DNA from: a virus
Length of the DNA stretch: 64,000 bases
Strand: one strand, 5' to 3'
Virus record (IMG/VR): IMGVR_UViG_3300010885_050060
Coordinates: 1-64,000 of that record
The stretch's first letter is position 1; each line of letters opens with the position of its first letter. This document shows positions 40,251 to 49,833 of this stretch, piece by piece. The translations under genes were made by a program, and so were the position numbers. A model generated the notes under the pieces. That model had not been told where the DNA came from. It worked only from the letters and a program-made list of their open reading frames with translations, and ran no database searches.

Positions 40251-42800
40251 TGTATGTGTTTCGAGTGTAATTTGAGGAAGATCCCATCCTATGCAATCAT
40301 AAAGACGCTTTACGGGAGGGGTTACACTCTTATCAAACATCTTTGAATGATTGATAGTAAAAATATGATTAAATTCTGTAGGAAACTCATCTAAGAATGC
40401 CATTGAAGTGAAATTAAAAGCATTTTTAGACGGATAAAACCATTTAATCTTTATTCCGCTACCAATGGCTTCGTATCTTCCCTCCAAATCAAAATGTTTT
40501 AACATATTATTAAAATATATAGCACCCTTCGCATGAACTGGTGTGCCTAATCCAATTTTTCCATCAGATGTTATCTTTTTTTTCTGTTTTTCTATATCAG
40601 ATATTTTGCTTCTGAATGCAATGTCAGCTATAGGAAAATTACAGAATTGTTGATAGGCAGATTTTAAAATTTTATTAGAAGCTTCTTTGTCTTGTGATAA
40701 AATTGCAGATTCGATTACATTTTTAATCAAATCCTTTGTTGCATCTGAAAAGGATGATCGAACAACTTCTACCCCAACATATTTAAACGGTTTTTTTGGG
40801 ACAACCCCCTCCGATTCCAATACATGCATTATGTATCTTTTCTTTTCCATGAACACCGCCACATCACATATTGCTTCCTGCTTAAAAATAAATCTAGGAT
40901 CTGTTGATTTTAGTTCAGACTTAGACCATTCAATAATTCCCTTATTTAAATAATCCCCGATTTCATTAATAATAGAATATGATTCATCAGTAATTTTATT
41001 ATTCGCTAACAATTCTACATTAAAATGATCTAAGACAGGTTGAATAGAAAAATAACAACTGTCCGTATCTCCATATTTATAAATAGCAGATTTTTCACAC
41101 TGAACATTCTTGCTTTTTACATATTCATAGACAATTTCCGATGCTTGTTTAACCACTGCCTGACCTGTTAATGTAATGCTTGCTGCATGATCAATATCAA
41201 ACAATGGAGAATACTTTTGACCAAAAACTCCATAAATAGAATTCAAAATTAATTTATACACATTTTGTATGGTATCTAAATCCATGATCCTCTCTTCTAT
41301 TTTAGATACTTCAGCAGGATCTTTGATTTTTTTAGATTCTTTTGACAAAGAAATCATTTTATTTTTAGCATTTACACGTTCTTGATATAATCTATCGATA
41401 AATTTTGGAACAACACCCTTGAACTTTTGTGTATACAGAACATTATACTTCGATATAGAAATTTCTTCTTTCTTTAAAAGTTTTTGAAACTTCTCTTCTT
41501 CTAGAATAAAACTTTTTCCATTTGAAAGTTTTAAAGTATAGTTATTATTTTCTACATTTGTAATTCTTCCAATTTTAGTTTCTGGAGAAACGTTTAACGA
41601 TATGATTGTATTTGGATATAGGCTGTTTGCGTCATAACTAACCACCGCTTTGCTCAATCCCCTTTCCGGATCGTGTACATAACCACCGACATATTCTGAA
41701 ATCACATCTTCATTCTTAAATGTTGGTATGATCATATTATCTTTAGACGCCTGATTAGCTATTGCACCTGTAATAAGAGACACCTTTCCCATTGATTGTT
41801 CAAATTGGATGAATCCTTTATAAGAAACATTTCTAATAAGGTTCAAATATTTTAATTTCTCATCTAATTTTACAAGAAGCCTTACGTCTTGAATGTTATA
41901 ATCTACAAACTTGTCCCAATCCATATCTGATAACGTGGAAAGATTAGTTGCTCCGATATTAACCTTTGTTTCGCCTAGCTCATACTGTCCGATATATCCA
42001 AGTGAATACGATTCCCTATCATTCCTAGAAAATGTTTTATATGCTTCCATATAATCGATACAACTCAATCCTCGTATATACCAACGATTGATTTGTTTTC
42101 CAAATTTATCAATTCCTACATTTTCTCTATAATAAATTTGATTTACCGGAGACATTTTAGCCGCTTCCTCGTCTCCTACAACATCGCTGAAGCGTCTCAT
42201 GATATATGGAATATCGAATCCGCTAGAATTCCAACCTACTAGCATGTCTGGTGGTTCCTTTTCCCAAAAAGAAAGAAATTTTTGAATTAATTGTGATTCG
42301 CTAGCACAATAAAAGTATTTTACATTCGTATCTATTGGATTATATTTCTTCGTTCCCCAAGTATAGAATGTTTTGTCTAAAGAATTGTAAATTGTTATTA
42401 GATTGATGGGATCTGCTGCCTTTTCAGGAACAGGAAATGAACCTGTAGAATATGTTTCGATATCGAAGAAGTAAATCTTAAGAGGATTTTGACCAAATTC
42501 TGGTTTATCAATTTCATCCTTATAGGTACTCAATAAAAATTCTTGCTCACAACCAATATTATGAAACAATCTTTTAATAGGAGTTTCATTTACGTATTTG
42601 TTTCTCTCGAACTGATTCTTGAAGGTGAGCTTCTTTAAAGAAGTATTAAAAATAGATACCGCATCTGCACTTTGAGAAGATTCCACATAAAGATATGGTT
42701 CATAACTAGTCTCAATCTTAATTCTATTGCCCAATTCATCCCATGTCCATAGGTGAATCAGCTGTTGTCTTCCATCATAAAAAATATTTCGCCATGCCAT
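40224..42800 (-). CDS. 43: Family B DNA polymerase, gp43-like
   Basis: This 858-aa replicative polymerase has 3'-5' proofreading; T4 gp43 is 898 aa. Exonuclease motifs: D113 and E115 in YFFDIETYS, then LVGWNSSGFDIPY and VDYNIQDVRLL. Polymerase motif A: SYDANSLYPNTIISL with D390. Motif B: KLILNSIYGVFGQ. Motif C: YKYGDTDSCYF. The C-terminal NLFDLFGN is the expected clamp-binding peptide. All catalytic residues are present and there is no intein. A 12-bp hairpin covers the start codon, suggesting translational control. Confidence 0.97.
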   Translation of the reverse strand: MAWRNIFYDGRQQLIHLWTWDELGNRIKIETSYEPYLYVESSQSADAVSIFNTSLKKLTFKNQFERNKYVNETPIKRLFHNIGCEQEFLLSTYKDEIDKPEFGQNPLKIYFFDIETYSTGSFPVPEKAADPINLITIYNSLDKTFYTWGTKKYNPIDTNVKYFYCASESQLIQKFLSFWEKEPPDMLVGWNSSGFDIPYIMRRFSDVVGDEEAAKMSPVNQIYYRENVGIDKFGKQINRWYIRGLSCIDYMEAYKTFSRNDRESYSLGYIGQYELGETKVNIGATNLSTLSDMDWDKFVDYNIQDVRLLVKLDEKLKYLNLIRNVSYKGFIQFEQSMGKVSLITGAIANQASKDNMIIPTFKNEDVISEYVGGYVHDPERGLSKAVVSYDANSLYPNTIISLNVSPETKIGRITNVENNNYTLKLSNGKSFILEEEKFQKLLKKEEISISKYNVLYTQKFKGVVPKFIDRLYQERVNAKNKMISLSKESKKIKDPAEVSKIEERIMDLDTIQNVYKLILNSIYGVFGQKYSPLFDIDHAASITLTGQAVVKQASEIVYEYVKSKNVQCEKSAIYKYGDTDSCYFSIQPVLDHFNVELLANNKITDESYSIINEIGDYLNKGIIEWSKSELKSTDPRFIFKQEAICDVAVFMEKKRYIMHVLESEGVVPKKPFKYVGVEVVRSSFSDATKDLIKNVIESAILSQDKEASNKILKSAYQQFCNFPIADIAFRSKISDIEKQKKKITSDGKIGLGTPVHAKGAIYFNNMLKHFDLEGRYEAIGSGIKIKWFYPSKNAFNFTSMAFLDEFPTEFNHIFTINHSKMFDKSVTPPVKRLYDCIGWDLPQITLETHTNLFDLFGN

Positions 42801-42833
42801 GTTTCTAAGATATCATACTCCTAGAAACATGGC
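42796..42833 (-). promoter_or_regulatory. Perfect 12-bp hairpin enclosing the gp43 start codon
   Basis: In the gp43 mRNA GCCATGTTTCTA pairs with TAGAAACATGGC across a 14-base loop that begins GGAG. The polymerase ATG lies fully in the 3' arm. T4 and RB69 gp43 repress their own synthesis by binding an RNA hairpin at this place. It is not a terminator, since no T-run follows. Confidence 0.65.
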
Positions 42834-42840
42834 AAGTATT

Positions 42841-44160
42841 TTATACCTTTTGATCAGGATTTAGTTTTATAAGAGTTGAAGACATTTCATTTCGTTCCTT
42901 GGAACCCCACGGAGTCGTATACAAGGCTTCATACTCGTCCAAATGGTCTTCTAGCCATAATTTATCGGTAAACTCTCTAGCCCTTTCGGAATATTTCATA
43001 TATCTACCAACATCAGAGGTAATATGTTCCAGTTGAGAGATGAGATCCCTGCCATCATCAAATTTAAACGCTGCTTCTTCATAGGTACAAAGGTTTTGAT
43101 ACGTACCCGGAAGTCCCAAAGCACCAGATTCCACCATTTTAATGTTGCTCTTCGATTTATTAAAAACATTATCAACCAAAGGAGCAAAAGTTGCATTGCA
43201 TCCCGCATCATACAAGGCTTTTGGAAGATCCAAAAGTGCAGACCAGTTAATAAACTCCATTTCACCATTATCAATGAATGGTTTTACTGCAAGTGGGTAA
43301 CAACCCTTCCAAACAAACTTAAATTTCTTTCTAGCCTTGATAATTTCATCAACAACATGATGGAAATCATCTTTCATTCCAGTTCTATTCGTAGTGTCGA
43401 TGTGTGTTCCAGAACCTGCATATAAAATTCTAGGACGCTTTTTGTTTTTATCATATAGTTTTTCTATACGTTCCTTGTGATAAAATCTATCTAACCAAAA
43501 TTTAGGAGCATAATTTGGAATAACCGTAATATTTTTATTACCAGTCTTATTAATATAATAATCCTTCATGTATTGACATGTTACGGTAATTTCATCCATC
43601 ATTCCCATTATTTTAAGAATATTATCTACAATAGTTTGATCAGTAAATGCATCTTTACATCTGTTATAGTCTGGAATGTCATCTCTGAAGACGATATCAT
43701 CGACTTCATATAGCAATCTGTATCCAAAATTTGATTGAGCCTTCTTTAACTCTCCGATAAATGCTGCTTGTGCTGGTGTAGCCTGTCTTTGCATTCTAAT
43801 GGACTTTATATTTTGATAAAACCTAAGATCTAACACCATACTAGTCAATCCAGTAATAATTGCCTTGTTATAGCTATTCAAACAAAATTCCGGCCAAATC
43901 ATTCTCCAGTTACCACACCCACCGTAGTCCGCATAGTAATTTATGCTCCTAGGCAATCCAGCTTCAGGCATTTCAACAGGAGCAGGAGCAGGTACTTTTA
44001 CTGGTTTCAACTCAACATAGCTATACTTGGGCATTCCAAGCGGAGAAGCATTGGGTAAATTTGGTATACCACCATTTACAAACGAATATTCATACACAAT
44101 ACTGTTTGAATTATCTACTGCTTTCTTATCCAAGGTTTCAGATCCTTTTATTTTTATCAT
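42841..44160 (-). CDS. Glycosyltransferase, GT4-like (GT-B fold)
   Basis: In this 439-aa protein the first 90 residues are a Pro-rich leader (LKPVKVPAPAPVEMPEAGLP). The catalytic part has RLLYEVDDIVFRDDIPDY, VTVTCQYMKDYYIN-type switch residues, VIPNYAPKFW and ILYAGSGTHID starting the second Rossmann domain. KSNIKMVESGALGLP is the donor-binding E-x7-E-like region of GT4 enzymes. It would transfer sugar to a phage structural protein, DNA or host surface; the acceptor is unknown. It sits inside the replication operon between gp46 and gp43. A similar insertion of glycosyltransferases continues on the other side of gp46. Confidence 0.75.
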   Translation of the reverse strand: MIKIKGSETLDKKAVDNSNSIVYEYSFVNGGIPNLPNASPLGMPKYSYVELKPVKVPAPAPVEMPEAGLPRSINYYADYGGCGNWRMIWPEFCLNSYNKAIITGLTSMVLDLRFYQNIKSIRMQRQATPAQAAFIGELKKAQSNFGYRLLYEVDDIVFRDDIPDYNRCKDAFTDQTIVDNILKIMGMMDEITVTCQYMKDYYINKTGNKNITVIPNYAPKFWLDRFYHKERIEKLYDKNKKRPRILYAGSGTHIDTTNRTGMKDDFHHVVDEIIKARKKFKFVWKGCYPLAVKPFIDNGEMEFINWSALLDLPKALYDAGCNATFAPLVDNVFNKSKSNIKMVESGALGLPGTYQNLCTYEEAAFKFDDGRDLISQLEHITSDVGRYMKYSERAREFTDKLWLEDHLDEYEALYTTPWGSKERNEMSSTLIKLNPDQKV

Positions 44161-44179
44161 AATATACTCTATACTAACA

Positions 44180-44199
44180 TTGATTTACATATAAATCAA
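44180..44199. repeat. Inverted repeat at the gp46 stop
   Basis: A perfect 8-bp stem, TTGATTTA, loop CATA, TAAATCAA, overlaps the gp46 stop codon. No T-run follows on the minus strand, so it is not a convincing terminator. It may affect RNA stability or ribosome transit into the next gene. Confidence 0.4.
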
Positions 44200-45992
44200 G
44201 AAACTATAGTTGTTTTTCCATTTTTCTTCTGTAATTCAATAATATTACTAAAATTTGTGTTTATTGCAGCTTTATTGTGTGAAATTACGTAGATAGCTTC
44301 TTCAAATTTTTCTGATCTTTCCTTTAAAACATCAAAAACTTTTAATACTCCATTTTCATCTAAAGCAGAGTCAAATAACTCATCATACATGCTAATATTA
44401 AATGAAATGCCAGTCTGCATTCTTAAAATATCTTGAAACATGAATAATATTGCAATATCTATTCTTTTTCGTTCTCCTCCACTAAAATTAAAGTAAGAAC
44501 ACTCCTTTGAATTTGAATTATAGATTGTTTCTTCAAACATTTCATTAAAATAGCAAGTACAGGGAGCACCTAATGTTTTTAAATAATAATTTAACTGTGC
44601 ATTCAAGACAGAAAGCATTTTTTTAACAATAAAGGTTTTAACACCTTCTTCTGAAACAACAAATTTTGCGTTTTCTAGAATTAAAAGTTGTTTTTGAAGT
44701 TTTTGTAATTTTTCTTCAGTTTCTACTATCTCTTTTTCAATTTTTTCTATAAAATCAAATACGCTATCCTTTGTATTCTTAATTTGTTCTATTTCACTCA
44801 ATATTTCATCATTTCTAGTCTGCAAATGACCTATTTCTTGTGAAGTCAACAGCAATTTTTGTATATCTTTATCTGTTAAGTCGATAAAATTCTTAGTTTC
44901 TCGAATTGCCGTTTTTATTTTGACTTTTTTTTCTGCTATTACGGAAATTTCTCCATTTGTATCTGATTGCAGAGTTAAATTATTTTTTAAATTTTCTTTT
45001 AATTGTTCTAAATCAACGCAGGAATCATCAAAATCATATTTTCTTTTACACGTTGGACATATTCCAGTCTTTTCTTCGATAGATTTTATTTCATCCTTTG
45101 AATTTTTTACTTTAAAATCATTCGTCAACTGTTCTTTTAACTTTTCTTGTAATTTTGTTTCGGTTTTTTCTAAACCATCTTCTAATTTTATAAAAAATTC
45201 TTTTTTATTTTCAATTTCTTCTCTTTTTGTTTTAATTTCTTCTTCTATTGAGGAATTGTTTGAAAATATATTAATTTTTTCAGTATTGGATTGAATTTTT
45301 TCCAATAAATTTGTTATCTTATCTTCTTTTATTTTTTTATTTTTTTCTATTTGCTCTTGATATAGATTTAAATTTTTATTCTGTGTATTAAATGAAGATG
45401 CTAATATATCATTTTCTTTTTTGTATTCATTGTAATGCGATCTAACTTTTAACAACATTTCACTGAAAATTCCCAAATTTAAAATACCTTCTACAAATTT
45501 TCGTTTGTCTATCTTTTTCTGAGCCATAAATGGCATCGTATTGTTTGCAGTCATTATCACTGCATTCTGGAATACCTCTTCATTTGCTCCTATTAGCTCT
45601 TTAATGCGTTCATCGGTCTTGGGCATTGTAGATAGCGTTACATCCTCATCATCTTTAAACAGAGAGACTTTATTAGGCTCTAACGAGCGAATAATTTTAT
45701 AATTATTTGTAGTTTCTCCCTCTTTTAGGGAAAATGTCAAAGTAACTTCACAATCCTTTTTTGATTGATTGTGGATTATTTTGTCTTTTTTGATTTCTCT
45801 AGTCGTGGAACCAAATAGCACCCAATATATAGACTCTATAATAGAACTTTTTCCGACACCATTCCTACCAGAATTGTCGCAATTTGTCCCTGTTATAAGA
45901 TTTGTTCCGTTTTTAAACTCTAAACAAACTTCTTGCTCTCCTATAGATAGAAAATTTTTTATAAAAATCTTCTCAAATAAAATTTTTTTCAC
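44196..45992 (-). CDS. 46: Recombination nuclease ATPase subunit gp46 (Rad50/SbcC-like)
   Basis: This 598-aa SMC-type ATPase pairs with nuclease gp47 to resect DNA ends. T4 gp46 is 560 aa. It has Walker A NGVGKSS at 44-50, two long coiled-coils, a zinc hook CPTC at 312-315 at their turn, and the signature NFSGGERKRIDIA near the end. The start is GTG. T4 has 46 and 47 adjacent; here about 10 kb of glycosyltransferase genes separate them. A palindrome CTCTTTAAGAG lies across the start, of unknown meaning. Confidence 0.95.
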   Translation of the reverse strand: MKKILFEKIFIKNFLSIGEQEVCLEFKNGTNLITGTNCDNSGRNGVGKSSIIESIYWVLFGSTTREIKKDKIIHNQSKKDCEVTLTFSLKEGETTNNYKIIRSLEPNKVSLFKDDEDVTLSTMPKTDERIKELIGANEEVFQNAVIMTANNTMPFMAQKKIDKRKFVEGILNLGIFSEMLLKVRSHYNEYKKENDILASSFNTQNKNLNLYQEQIEKNKKIKEDKITNLLEKIQSNTEKINIFSNNSSIEEEIKTKREEIENKKEFFIKLEDGLEKTETKLQEKLKEQLTNDFKVKNSKDEIKSIEEKTGICPTCKRKYDFDDSCVDLEQLKENLKNNLTLQSDTNGEISVIAEKKVKIKTAIRETKNFIDLTDKDIQKLLLTSQEIGHLQTRNDEILSEIEQIKNTKDSVFDFIEKIEKEIVETEEKLQKLQKQLLILENAKFVVSEEGVKTFIVKKMLSVLNAQLNYYLKTLGAPCTCYFNEMFEETIYNSNSKECSYFNFSGGERKRIDIAILFMFQDILRMQTGISFNISMYDELFDSALDENGVLKVFDVLKERSEKFEEAIYVISHNKAAINTNFSNIIELQKKNGKTTIVS

Positions 45993-46047
45993 TCTTTAAG
46001 AGTATATTGTTTTAAACATATTTCAACTCAATATATTTAAAAAAGTA

Positions 46048-46662
46048 TTATTTTTTTACTATTATGAGATTTTCTAGGTTTATGAGCTTTTTTTCGTAAT
46101 CATTCCAAAATTTTCGTATGATCTTTTCATAACTTTTGTCATGTTCGATGCACATACAACTAGGTTTTACTATATTTAAATCAACTTCAAGTGCTAATTC
46201 AGCCGAAAATCCCTCTACATCAATGGATAAAAAATCTACAGTGCCTTCACGTTTTTTCACAAATTCTAATATTTCATTTATAGATATGCTACTAAGGAAT
46301 ATTTCTCTAGTTTTTTTATCAAATTCTTCGGGCGATTTGTGACATCTTTTAAGATTGTCTTTATTAGTAGAACTGAATGCTGAAAACGGAGAATCCCAAA
46401 ACGATATCAATCCAGATTCTTTTGTTTTTGTAACAATACTTTGTATTATATGAATTTTAGAATTTTCTTTATATTCTTCAAATAATTTTGAAATACAAAA
46501 TGGTGATGCATCTATTAAATAGGCTGTCCATCCCTTTTCAATCAAAGCTCTAGAATTTGAAAACTTTTTACTTTCAAATGCACCTATTTCAATCAATACT
46601 CCATCGTTTTTATCTTTGTAGTATTCTAGTAAAATTTTATCTTCATCGTTTTGACTGTACAT
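46048..46662 (-). CDS. FkbM-type SAM-dependent methyltransferase
   Basis: In this 204-aa protein motif I is DGVLIEIGAFESKKFSNS, followed by WTAYLIDASPFCISKLFE and the FkbM hallmark DFLSIDVEGFSAELALEV, then CMCIEHDKS. FkbM enzymes O-methylate sugars or polyketides. In phages they usually accompany glycosyltransferases and are thought to modify glycans. It is the first gene of the island after gp46. A TAAGTATA element lies 7 bases before the start. Confidence 0.82.
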   Translation of the reverse strand: MYSQNDEDKILLEYYKDKNDGVLIEIGAFESKKFSNSRALIEKGWTAYLIDASPFCISKLFEEYKENSKIHIIQSIVTKTKESGLISFWDSPFSAFSSTNKDNLKRCHKSPEEFDKKTREIFLSSISINEILEFVKKREGTVDFLSIDVEGFSAELALEVDLNIVKPSCMCIEHDKSYEKIIRKFWNDYEKKLINLENLIIVKK

Positions 46663-46669
46663 AATATTA

Positions 46670-46677
46670 TATACTTA
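46670..46677 (-). promoter_or_regulatory. TAAGTATA element before the FkbM gene
   Basis: Read on the minus strand, GATAAGTATA ends 7 bases before the ATG at 46662. It fits TAARTATW, with slightly longer spacing than usual. Confidence 0.35.
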
Positions 46678-46694
46678 TCATAAATAAAAATCAC

Positions 46695-47564
46695 TTATAT
46701 ACTTTTAAATTTTTGTTCTATAATTTTATCTAAAATATCAAATTTAGAACCATTTTCTATTTCATCATCCCATTTATTATGCCAATGCCAAGTAAATGCA
46801 CCCTCAAATAATTCTATATTATCTACTTTTTTAAACGGATTGCACTCTGTTCCCTCATATCCCCACTCCGAGTTAAACCATATTCCAGGTAGTACTAATA
46901 AATCGTTGTCGCATATTTTACTATATAATAAATTTCCCCATATTGTACTGTTTTTAATAATAGGAGATTTGGACAATTTATCCAAAAATTCTATAGAAAG
47001 TTTAGAATTTTTATTTAATTTCATTATAGCACCATTCATTGTAATGGTTGGTTCTTCAGCAGTAAATCCAGAAGTTCCCCATTGATATAAAAATTCATAA
47101 TTATGTAAAGGAGACATATTTCTTAATACAAGAACATCCATGTCTATGTAGAATCCTCCATATTTATGTAATATCAAAAGTCTAAATAAATCTCCTTCTA
47201 GATAACATTTATCATCTACAATAGAATCGATATTTAAATAATTTTTTAAAAATGAATTTTCTAATTCATACAACAAATTCCACCTTTTTAAATTTACAAA
47301 CTTAGATACTTGTTTAAAATATTTATTTTCTGATAAATCAACATTAGACCAGAGGTTAATTTCAATATTTTTATCATGATTTACAATTATAGATTTTAAA
47401 ACTGTTAATTGTTTTTTTCCAAAATTTCTAGGAACTCTCCAGAAACAATGGAATTTTAATTTTTCTTTGGTATTAGAAAGATTTTTTGCATACTCAAGAG
47501 ATTTTAGATAATTTTCTCTATCTGGTTTGTATAGATTTTGATTATTTTCTAGTAATTTAATCAT
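46695..47564 (-). CDS. Glycosyltransferase of the DXD sugar-binding type (GT32-like)
   Basis: This 289-aa protein has FHCFWRVPRNFG near residue 38, then LLYELEN and GDLFRLLILHKYGGFYIDMD, where YIDMDV is the DXD metal and nucleotide-sugar site. FAFTWHWHNKWDD-like residues near the end fit the His-containing C-terminal motif of this group. Bacterial and eukaryotic relatives are capsule and mannosyl transferases (OCH1 type). It is probably secreted into no compartment, having no signal peptide, so it should act in the host cytoplasm. It overlaps the upstream FkbM gene by 8 bases. Confidence 0.78.
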   Translation of the reverse strand: MIKLLENNQNLYKPDRENYLKSLEYAKNLSNTKEKLKFHCFWRVPRNFGKKQLTVLKSIIVNHDKNIEINLWSNVDLSENKYFKQVSKFVNLKRWNLLYELENSFLKNYLNIDSIVDDKCYLEGDLFRLLILHKYGGFYIDMDVLVLRNMSPLHNYEFLYQWGTSGFTAEEPTITMNGAIMKLNKNSKLSIEFLDKLSKSPIIKNSTIWGNLLYSKICDNDLLVLPGIWFNSEWGYEGTECNPFKKVDNIELFEGAFTWHWHNKWDDEIENGSKFDILDKIIEQKFKSI

Positions 47565-48195
47565 TTGTGCAATACATTATATACGGTCTTTGAGTTATTA
47601 TTATAGGCTCATCATTCGCTATATTTTTAAACTTAAAATTATTATCTGTCATTATTGTATATATTTCTTCCCAATCTTCATCTAAATGGCATTCTATAAT
47701 AATCAATTTGCATTTTTTTAACGTTTCTAACCCACCTTTGATGGCTTTTAATTCAGATCCTTCGATATCAATTTTAATACAATCTAATGATTTATCTTTA
47801 AAATAAAAATCTAATGTTGTGCATGGAATTTTATTTTTAAAAGGTGATATGTTATAACCAACATCATGTCCTAAAATATTTGACATATGAGATCCGCATT
47901 CGTATACATTTTCAAATCCTATATTATCGGAAATTGCAACTCTTTCAAAAATAGAATCTAAAATGACAGGGTTATTGTCATTTATTTCAAATGCATAAAC
48001 TTTTCCATTTGGTTTTGAAAGATTTAAAAATGAATAAGTAAATCTTCCTTGGCAAGAACCAACATCACAATAATTCCAATCTGGTTTGTGCTTTTTTAAT
48101 ACAATTTGATCTATTAAGTTGTCCCAATCTATATTACCAGCCCATGTTGGTCCTTGTAATTTTTTTTTATTGTTTAATTCTTCTTGTGTTTTCAT
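47557..48195 (-). CDS. FkbM-type SAM-dependent methyltransferase
   Basis: In this 212-aa protein motif I is NYCDVGSCQGRFTYSF with KVYAFEINDNNP. The FkbM hallmark is TLDFYFKDKSLDCIKIDIEG then SELKAIKGG and LIIIECHLDEDWEEI. It is the second FkbM enzyme within 2 kb; the two are not close copies, so they probably have different acceptors. It is the first gene of its transcript and has a perfect TATAAATA before the start. The N-terminal 30 residues lead directly into the Rossmann fold. Confidence 0.85.
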   Translation of the reverse strand: MKTQEELNNKKKLQGPTWAGNIDWDNLIDQIVLKKHKPDWNYCDVGSCQGRFTYSFLNLSKPNGKVYAFEINDNNPVILDSIFERVAISDNIGFENVYECGSHMSNILGHDVGYNISPFKNKIPCTTLDFYFKDKSLDCIKIDIEGSELKAIKGGLETLKKCKLIIIECHLDEDWEEIYTIMTDNNFKFKNIANDEPIIITQRPYIMYCTND

Positions 48196-48202
48196 TTTTT
48201 TT

Positions 48203-48210
48203 TATTTATA
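48203..48210 (-). promoter_or_regulatory. TATAAATA, perfect T4-type late promoter match
   Basis: On the minus strand TATAAATA ends 7 bases before the ATG at 48195, followed by a run of A. It lies in the 86-base divergent gap 48196-48281; the plus-strand side of that gap shows no comparable element. Confidence 0.5.
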
Positions 48211-48281
48211 TGAATAATTATGTTATCTCATTTAAAAGTAAATCTTGTTGAATGTTTTTATTGTTACAATAAATTATATAA

Positions 48282-49085
48282 GTGATAAAATTTAACATAA
48301 AAAATATTTTAAATGCAGCAAATTATGAGAATTTATGTAAATTTTCAATAATTCCCCCAGAAGGTAAAATATTTACAAATAATATATTACAAGAAGATTC
48401 AATAATTTTTTGTAAAACCGATTTTTTGGAGTATTTATTTGAAAATTTAAAAAATTCTAAACATAAATATACTGTAATAACACATCATTCAGATTATTCT
48501 ATAGATGAATTTATTTTTAAAAAAAAACCATCATGCATTAAAAAATGGTTTGCAATTAATCCTACGTTTATACATGACGATTTAATTTCAATTCCTCTTG
48601 GAATAAAAACACATACGGGAATATATTTTGAAGAAAAATACAAGACAAATTGGTTTTCGGAAAATATTGATAATTTAATAAAAAACGAAAAACAGTTTAA
48701 ACTATATTGTAATTGGAATAATACAAATCCGTATAGAAATAATATAATAGAAATTTTAAAAAAAAATAATTTGAATTATACGCATGAATGCAATAAACCA
48801 TTTGAAGAATATGCAACGAATATGTCCAAACATAAGTTTGTAATATCCCCTCCGGGAAATGGAATAGATTGTCATAGGACATGGGAAGCTTTATATATGG
48901 GATGTATACCAATAGTAATAAAAAATTATATATATAATAGCTTTACCGATCTTCCTATATTGCAATTGAATGATTATTCAGAAATAACTAATAATGTTTT
49001 AGATTCTTTTATTGATAAAAAATTTAATTATGAAAAATTAACAATTGATTATTGGAAAAACAAGGTAAATTTAAATTATGAATAA
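48282..49085 (+). CDS. Exostosin-like glycosyltransferase
   Basis: This 267-aa protein starts at GTG. The C-terminal half carries the exostosin (GT47-type) signature: FVISPPGNGIDCHRTWEALY then MGCIPIVIKNY and LPILQLNDYSEI. The N-terminal half has ITHHSDYSIDEF and SCIKKWFAINPTF, an aligned Rossmann part. Short stand-alone exostosin-like domains are known from bacteria and phages. The region is more AT-rich than its surroundings by eye, as expected for recent transfer. It overlaps the next gene by 8 bases. Confidence 0.72.
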   Translation: MIKFNIKNILNAANYENLCKFSIIPPEGKIFTNNILQEDSIIFCKTDFLEYLFENLKNSKHKYTVITHHSDYSIDEFIFKKKPSCIKKWFAINPTFIHDDLISIPLGIKTHTGIYFEEKYKTNWFSENIDNLIKNEKQFKLYCNWNNTNPYRNNIIEILKKNNLNYTHECNKPFEEYATNMSKHKFVISPPGNGIDCHRTWEALYMGCIPIVIKNYIYNSFTDLPILQLNDYSEITNNVLDSFIDKKFNYEKLTIDYWKNKVNLNYE

Positions 49086-49830
49086 AATAAATTTTTTCTT
49101 AGTAACTTATGATAGGTTATACGATAAAGTTTTAGAAAAATTACATGAAAAAGAAGTTTCTGATATTGTTTGTTATAATATACAAAAAAACGTTCCTAAA
49201 CATATAACTTCTTTGGTAAAAAATCAAATAAACGAATGGGAACTTGAGTGGAACGATTTTGATTATCAAAAAAAACAATATTACGAATATTCATCTTTTA
49301 TACATTTGCTTAAAAATCCAATATTAATCGATACTCTTACTCATATAGGAATTTTACACTACGATACGATACTGGAAAAAAATTCAATAAAAGATATATA
49401 CGATGTTTTAGAAGAAAACCCCGATACAATTTTTTATCAAAAAATAAGAAATACTGTTGATTTGTATCTTTCTAGATATGAGGTAGAATGCTTATGTAAA
49501 TTTATGTCTGAAAAACTTAAAATGAATATAGATGCAAATAACATATGGAATAATGGTTGGGTAAGCGAGGCATTAAGCGTAACGCCAAAATATATTTTTT
49601 TAAAATTTGCAAATTTTTTAATAGAAAATAAATTAGAAATAGAAAATATTTTATTAGAAAACAAATGGGGAATAATGAATAATATAAATCATAGAATATG
49701 TGGTATAATAGAAAGAATGTGGGGATTTTATTTAATTTCTTGCGGATTAAATTTAAAAAAAATGAATATAACTCATGATTGGGATTCCTATGTCCACAAA
49801 CACACCACAGAACCAAACTGGATTAAATAA
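49078..49830 (+). CDS. Glycosyltransferase-like protein, family unknown
   Basis: This 250-aa protein has an N-terminal strand KINFFLVTYDRLYDKVLEKL and a central IGILHYDTILE. A late block NHRICGIIERMWGFYLISCG resembles the end of polysaccharide-type glycosyltransferases of the DUF4422 kind. No DXD motif is evident where it would be expected. Assignment rests on its place between an exostosin-like gene and a methyltransferase gene plus the C-terminal pattern. It is very AT-rich, with high Ile, Asn and Lys. Confidence 0.4.
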   Translation: MNKINFFLVTYDRLYDKVLEKLHEKEVSDIVCYNIQKNVPKHITSLVKNQINEWELEWNDFDYQKKQYYEYSSFIHLLKNPILIDTLTHIGILHYDTILEKNSIKDIYDVLEENPDTIFYQKIRNTVDLYLSRYEVECLCKFMSEKLKMNIDANNIWNNGWVSEALSVTPKYIFLKFANFLIENKLEIENILLENKWGIMNNINHRICGIIERMWGFYLISCGLNLKKMNITHDWDSYVHKHTTEPNWIK

Positions 49831-49833
49831 TTT

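Noticed and set aside
44180-44199. Terminator after gp46
   Set aside because: The 8-bp AT-rich stem is not followed by a T-run on the transcribed strand and overlaps the stop codon.
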